A program made the position numbers and the translations under genes. The notes under the pieces are model-generated. The model worked only from the letters and a program-made list of their open reading frames with translations, was not told the DNA's origin and made no database searches. DNA of 9,961 nucleotides, taken from the NCBI GenBank assembly GCA_903851455.1, contig CAINOM010000062.1:1-9961 (forward strand), in the 5' to 3' direction. The stretch is from an uncultured Bacteroidota bacterium. Lineage in GTDB: Bacteria > Bacteroidota > Bacteroidia > Chitinophagales > Chitinophagaceae. Of this stretch, positions 8,401-9,961 are shown in pieces. The first letter of the stretch is position 1; every line of letters begins with the position of its first letter.

Positions 8401-8785
8401 GATCGTTCGGGCACATTCTGATAACAGAGTCGTAGATCATCATGGAGCTATCGGTCTTGCCCAGGTAATCGTAAATAGCCCCCAGGTTCAACAGGAAGCC
8501 ACGTTTGTCACAATCCGGCAGGTTTAAGCCCGCATAGGCCAGTTCCTTTGCAGTTTCATAAGCGCTGTCGGCAATTGATGACAGTACCTGTTCATAAACC
8601 GCACTCGCATAGTTAGTATCGCACTCATGTACTTGCCGGTACTGCTCGATCGATTTTTTATATTCGCCGTTCTGGTAGAACTCAACTCCCTTTGTCAGGA
8701 CCTCTTTCGAGTCTATGTACGGGATCTGCGCCTGCGCCTGTAGAGTAAGCAGAAGGGAGGCGGCAAGAAAAATATATTTATGCAT
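5486..8785 (-). CDS. Exported giant TPR and MORN-repeat protein
   Basis: A 1,099-residue protein with a signal peptide (MHKYIFLAASLLLTLQAQAQ, cleavage near residue 18-20). Residues about 27-200 are tetratricopeptide-like helices (FYQNGEYKKSIEQYRQ; EYDRALPYFQHSLRINPNHF is a textbook TPR). A less repetitive, mostly helical segment follows (about 205-385). Residues about 390-1090 are MORN-type repeats (MORN_2/YwqK-like), roughly twenty units of about 23 residues built on cores such as YYANG, WYENG, YYDNG, YFKNG, YYSNG and YYPDG, each followed by a short polar strand. Such repeats form elongated beta-solenoids or meander sheets that bind proteins, lipids or carbohydrate. Automatic pipelines often call these 'YwqK family antitoxin', but nothing here suggests a toxin-antitoxin role. 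It is the first gene of the operon, with a good promoter 27 bases upstream. Its stop overlaps the start of the transglutaminase-like gene by four bases, so it is probably a scaffold or receptor for that enzyme pair in the cell envelope. Confidence 0.87.
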   Translation of the reverse strand: MHKYIFLAASLLLTLQAQAQIPYIDSKEVLTKGVEFYQNGEYKKSIEQYRQVHECDTNYASAVYEQVLSSIADSAYETAKELAYAGLNLPDCDKRGFLLNLGAIYDYLGKTDSSMMIYDSVIRMCPNDHQPWYEEGVIFFKKKEYDRALPYFQHSLRINPNHFASHYLLGMTYMFQGRLSEGFIALESSLLMTDNAATAKKSISLINSITVETDEVVKCYHEKNERYSHPLFDDIDQLVNSKLALSGDYKLKMSLNDNIFRQSQVIMEKLKYDPADTNFVMQYYVPLLADLFKNDMIEAFILFKYSGYGFENVDNLAKKKSKEIDEVKQIVFPYFGKIQATRELNYNKRQKAVERYHYYPKDNLIVVGTMTTNGKDDIIKGDAEMFRTNHTLRSRGRYNDKGEKEGWWTDYYAVGGIRSREYYANGVERDSSFNYYTNGNLSMITIRDREGVAKAEYDFSSKGWLSGIKKRVTDKIIEERSFFSNGQQELVETYDDRRVSDGRYTIYYANGKPKKEVAYVSGEMSGPVKTWYENGQLNEEAIFARGKLDGRYIEYYDNGHKKEESTYKNGKEDGESQKYDEDGHLTDKFIYRNGRLQEMDKFTPGGRLYGVLKLSDDVPYYIKYTNDDGAVMLEKEDKSGIYEYRHFYANGNPAAALKIDDQGMRHGLETFYFETGAKSEETFYKNGSLEGTSTTYFKNGKVREEENYVNNLRDGYFKTYYSNGILKSEGWYKEGKAQGPWKYYNINGKLEDERYLLNDKITGIYKDYNINGELVNKYYYDDGELTAHTCFDTLEHKTDSVFYNPTAGSYKFSHWPKSLGLNEWQYSLKYGNMNGPYVSKYVNGALQEQSYFKDGKRDSILTEYYPDGKIQYKGSYKDGGKIGTWEYYDETGALLREEHYNNTVNLEGRLNHYDCNVLYASYNYKNGNKDSAQIYYGENGRTAFVMYYDKGDFIGYSYEGKDGKLLPQIKAKNGTAKFTTYYSNGQKSGEGEVVQNFLTGPFNVYYSDGKPAAERVYNSMGIDGKLKRYGTNGKVLYEVDYKDDEEMGVERSYDKDGNLLIAAGYYYGVLNGPAVVTDPVTHTTSTRYYHYGRLTSISK

Positions 8786-8811
8786 AGGGGGTATTTAGCG
8801 ATGAATAGCAT

Positions 8812-8841
8812 CAAATATAATAGATAAATGCGTAATCGCAA
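8812..8841 (-). promoter_or_regulatory. Bacteroidota-type promoter of the MORN/DUF3857 operon
   Basis: On the - strand the -7 box TATATTTG (8819 down to 8812) matches TAnnTTTG exactly. A TTG at 8841-8839 lies 19 bases upstream, as expected for the -33 element of Bacteroidota sigma-ABfr-type promoters. Transcription should start near 8808 and leave a leader of roughly 20 bases before the ATG at 8785. No Shine-Dalgarno sequence is seen, which is normal for the phylum. Confidence 0.78.
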
Positions 8842-8863
8842 TATCGTTATATGGTTGACTGCC

Positions 8864-8881
8864 AGGCGATATTAAACGCCT
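8864..8881. repeat. Short inverted repeat between divergent promoters
   Basis: AGGCG (8864-8868) and CGCCT (8877-8881) form a 5-bp inverted repeat around the eight bases ATATTAAA. It lies between the two divergent -7 boxes, just upstream of the thioredoxin box. It could be an operator, but a repeat this short can occur by chance. Confidence 0.3.
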
Positions 8882-8887
8882 AATTCG

Positions 8888-8895
8888 TACATTTG
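8888..8895 (+). promoter_or_regulatory. -7 box upstream of the thioredoxin gene
   Basis: TACATTTG matches the Bacteroidota TAnnTTTG consensus and ends only four bases before the ATG at 8900. No TTG or TTTG is found at the usual 17-23 base spacing upstream; the nearest TTG (8855-8857) is 30 bases away. If the box is used, transcription would begin at or next to the start codon and give a leaderless or nearly leaderless message. Confidence 0.5.
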
Positions 8896-8899
8896 TTAT

Positions 8900-9400
8900 A
8901 TGCGGCATTTATTTACTACGGTTTTATTTTTTTGCATGTTTTCGGTCGCCTCAAATGCACAGGAACAAAATAAGGATGTACACATCTACGACCCGAAGGC
9001 GGATGCCGCTACGGATATCCACAACGCAGTAACGCTGGCTCATAAACTGCACAAGCATGTGCTGCTGCAAATAGGCGGTAACTGGTGCATCTGGTGCCGG
9101 CGATTCAATAACCTGGTGACCACAGACACAACTCTGAGGCATGTTGTGGATAGCAATTATGTGATCGTTCATGTAAACTACAGCCCTGAAAACAAGAATC
9201 TCAAAGTACTGGAAAGCCTTTCGTATCCCCAGCGTTTTGGTTTCCCTGTATTCGTGATATTAGACGACAAGGGGAACAGGCTGCATACTCAAAATTCAGG
9301 CTACCTGGAGGAGGGCCCCGGGCACAGTAAAAAGAAAGTAGAAGAGTTTTTAAGGCAGTGGTCTCCTGCGGCCTTAGATCAGGGAAACTATAAGGGCTAG
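8900..9400 (+). CDS. Exported thioredoxin-fold protein (WCIWC)
   Basis: A 166-residue protein with a signal peptide (MRHLFTTVLFFCMFSVASNA, cleavage before Gln21). The mature part is one thioredoxin domain of the Thioredoxin_7/DUF255-like kind. It shows a strand and active site, VLLQIGGNWCIWCRRF, with Cys63 and Cys66, and a following helix (TLRHVVDSNYVIVHVNY). The cis-proline loop is Pro116 in RFGFPVFVILDDKGN, and the C-terminal helix is KKKVEEFLRQW. The likely role is thiol-disulfide exchange or reduction of periplasmic proteins, powered by an unidentified membrane partner such as a DsbD/CcdA-like protein that is not in this window. The ATG at 8900 is the only start that keeps the signal peptide complete; the next Met (residue 13) would cut it in half. 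It is divergent from the MORN operon and 65 bases upstream of the AraC/HMA regulator. Family assignment is firm; substrate is unknown. Confidence 0.88.
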   Translation: MRHLFTTVLFFCMFSVASNAQEQNKDVHIYDPKADAATDIHNAVTLAHKLHKHVLLQIGGNWCIWCRRFNNLVTTDTTLRHVVDSNYVIVHVNYSPENKNLKVLESLSYPQRFGFPVFVILDDKGNRLHTQNSGYLEEGPGHSKKKVEEFLRQWSPAALDQGNYKG

Positions 9401-9441
9401 CCTGCTGGCACCTCATCACCACTGGTTTCGCCCAATACCGG

Positions 9442-9449
9442 TACCTTTG
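9442..9449 (+). promoter_or_regulatory. -7 box for the AraC/HMA regulator, overlapping a palindrome
   Basis: TACCTTTG matches TAnnTTTG and ends 16 bases before the ATG at 9466, predicting a leader of about 12 bases. No clear TTG lies at the proper upstream spacing. The 8-base palindrome TACCGGTA at 9436-9443 overlaps the first two bases of the box and would be well placed for repressor binding. Both are short motifs, so chance occurrence is possible. Confidence 0.5.
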
Positions 9450-9465
9450 CTTAATTATACCCGCT

Positions 9466-9961
9466 ATGTCTTCCGTTTTATTGATCAAGAATATGGTGTG
9501 CCACCGTTGCGTGCTCACAGTCGAAGAATTCCTGAAGGAAGAAGCCATCCCATACAATAATATCAGCATTGGCGAAGTACAACTTGCCGGAGAATTGTCT
9601 GCTGCCCAAAAGAATCACCTCACGGCCAGGCTCGAAAAAGTGGGGTTTGAGCTGATCGACGATCGTATGACCGCCCTCGTAGAGAAAATAAAGCAACTCG
9701 TCATAAAAAAAGCCCGCAAACAACTTTCCGACAAAGAAAATGAGTTGAATCTGTCGAATTTCCTCGCTGGCCAGCTGCATCATGAATACACCTACCTCAG
9801 CAGCCTGTTCTCGTCAATAGAAGGCCGCACCATAGAAAATTACTTCATCGAGCAGCGAATAGAAAATGTAAAGGAACTGCTTATATATGGAGAGATGACC
9901 CTGTCTGAGATCGCCATTCAACTTGATTATAGCAGCACTGCACACCTTTCGTCGAGATCGG
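9466..9961 (+). CDS. AraC-family regulator with HMA-like CxxC N-terminal domain, 3' end missing
   Basis: An open frame of 165 codons that runs to the right edge. The N-terminus, LIKNMVCHRCVLTVEEFLKEE, followed by GEVQL and LEKVGFELIDD, has the layout of a ferredoxin-like HMA metal-binding domain with Cys12 and Cys15. A helical linker (about 66-95) leads to an AraC-type helix-turn-helix region (NLSNFLAGQLHHEYTYLSSLFS, then IENYFIEQRIENVKELL and MTLSEIAIQLDYSSTAHLSS). Short AraC proteins of this composition, around 190 residues, are common in Bacteroidota and often lie near heavy-metal transport genes, so a metal-responsive transcription factor is inferred. About 25 residues of the second helix-turn-helix motif are missing. 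The last codons read SSRS where the family has S-x-QFKK, and the change falls exactly where an adapter-like AGATCGG begins (9955). The true coding sequence therefore probably ends at 9954. The ATG at 9466 gives the normal N-terminus. Confidence 0.85.
   Translation, partial: MSSVLLIKNMVCHRCVLTVEEFLKEEAIPYNNISIGEVQLAGELSAAQKNHLTARLEKVGFELIDDRMTALVEKIKQLVIKKARKQLSDKENELNLSNFLAGQLHHEYTYLSSLFSSIEGRTIENYFIEQRIENVKELLIYGEMTLSEIAIQLDYSSTAHLSSRS
9955..9961 (+). other. Probable Illumina adapter remnant at the contig end
   Basis: The last seven bases, AGATCGG, equal the first seven of the Illumina TruSeq adapter (AGATCGGAAGAGC). They begin precisely where the encoded AraC protein departs from the conserved AHLSxQFKK pattern. 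This points to untrimmed adapter, not genomic sequence. Confidence 0.65.

Noticed and set aside
5486..8785. Toxin-antitoxin 'YwqK antitoxin' function for the MORN protein
   Set aside because: The name derives only from a MORN_2 repeat profile. The protein is exported and very large, has a TPR domain, and has no toxin gene next to it.

Overview
The window looks like a chromosomal contig from a member of the Bacteroidota, plausibly Chitinophagales-like, although the genus cannot be named from the sequence. The evidence is the gene families (Nif3 followed by a C4 zinc-ribbon coiled-coil protein, DUF3857/transglutaminase proteins, exported MORN-repeat proteins, an HMA-like/AraC regulator), start codons without Shine-Dalgarno sequences, and several TAnnTTTG boxes, the -7 element of Bacteroidota promoters. 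The last seven bases look like Illumina adapter, so the right edge is probably a contig end and not a biological boundary.

Layout from left to right. Positions 1-168 are the 3' end of a Nif3-like metal-binding protein gene on the + strand. It overlaps by one base a gene for a coiled-coil protein with a C-terminal four-cysteine zinc ribbon (168-926), and a strong intrinsic terminator (948-978) follows. About 190 bases without a recognised gene lead to a small exported YXWGXW-type, histidine-rich protein (1168-1470, +). A perfect 24-base palindrome at 1506-1529 then separates it from a large convergent operon on the - strand.

That operon (8785 down to 1572, read right to left) is the centre of the window. 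It begins with an 1,099-residue exported protein made of N-terminal TPRs and about twenty MORN-type repeats. Next, with an ATGA overlap, comes a DUF3857/transglutaminase-like protein with an intact Cys-His-Asp triad, interrupted by an in-frame TAA and so split into 484 and 158 residues. Three bases later comes a 653-residue DUF3857 paralogue in which all three catalytic positions appear to be substituted. All three products carry signal peptides, and the tight spacing implies one transcript from a well-formed promoter at 8812-8841. A reasonable inference is an envelope complex that pairs a repeat scaffold, an active transglutaminase/protease-fold enzyme and a pseudoenzyme partner; its function is unknown.

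Right of the divergent promoter region lie an exported thioredoxin-fold protein with a WCIWC motif (8900-9400, +), whose -7 box sits so close to its ATG that the mRNA may be leaderless, and the 5' part of an AraC-type regulator with an HMA-like N-terminal CxxC domain (9466 to the edge, +). The two suggest a link to thiol or metal homeostasis, but the sequence does not prove one. No tRNA, rRNA, CRISPR array, insertion sequence or phage gene was seen.
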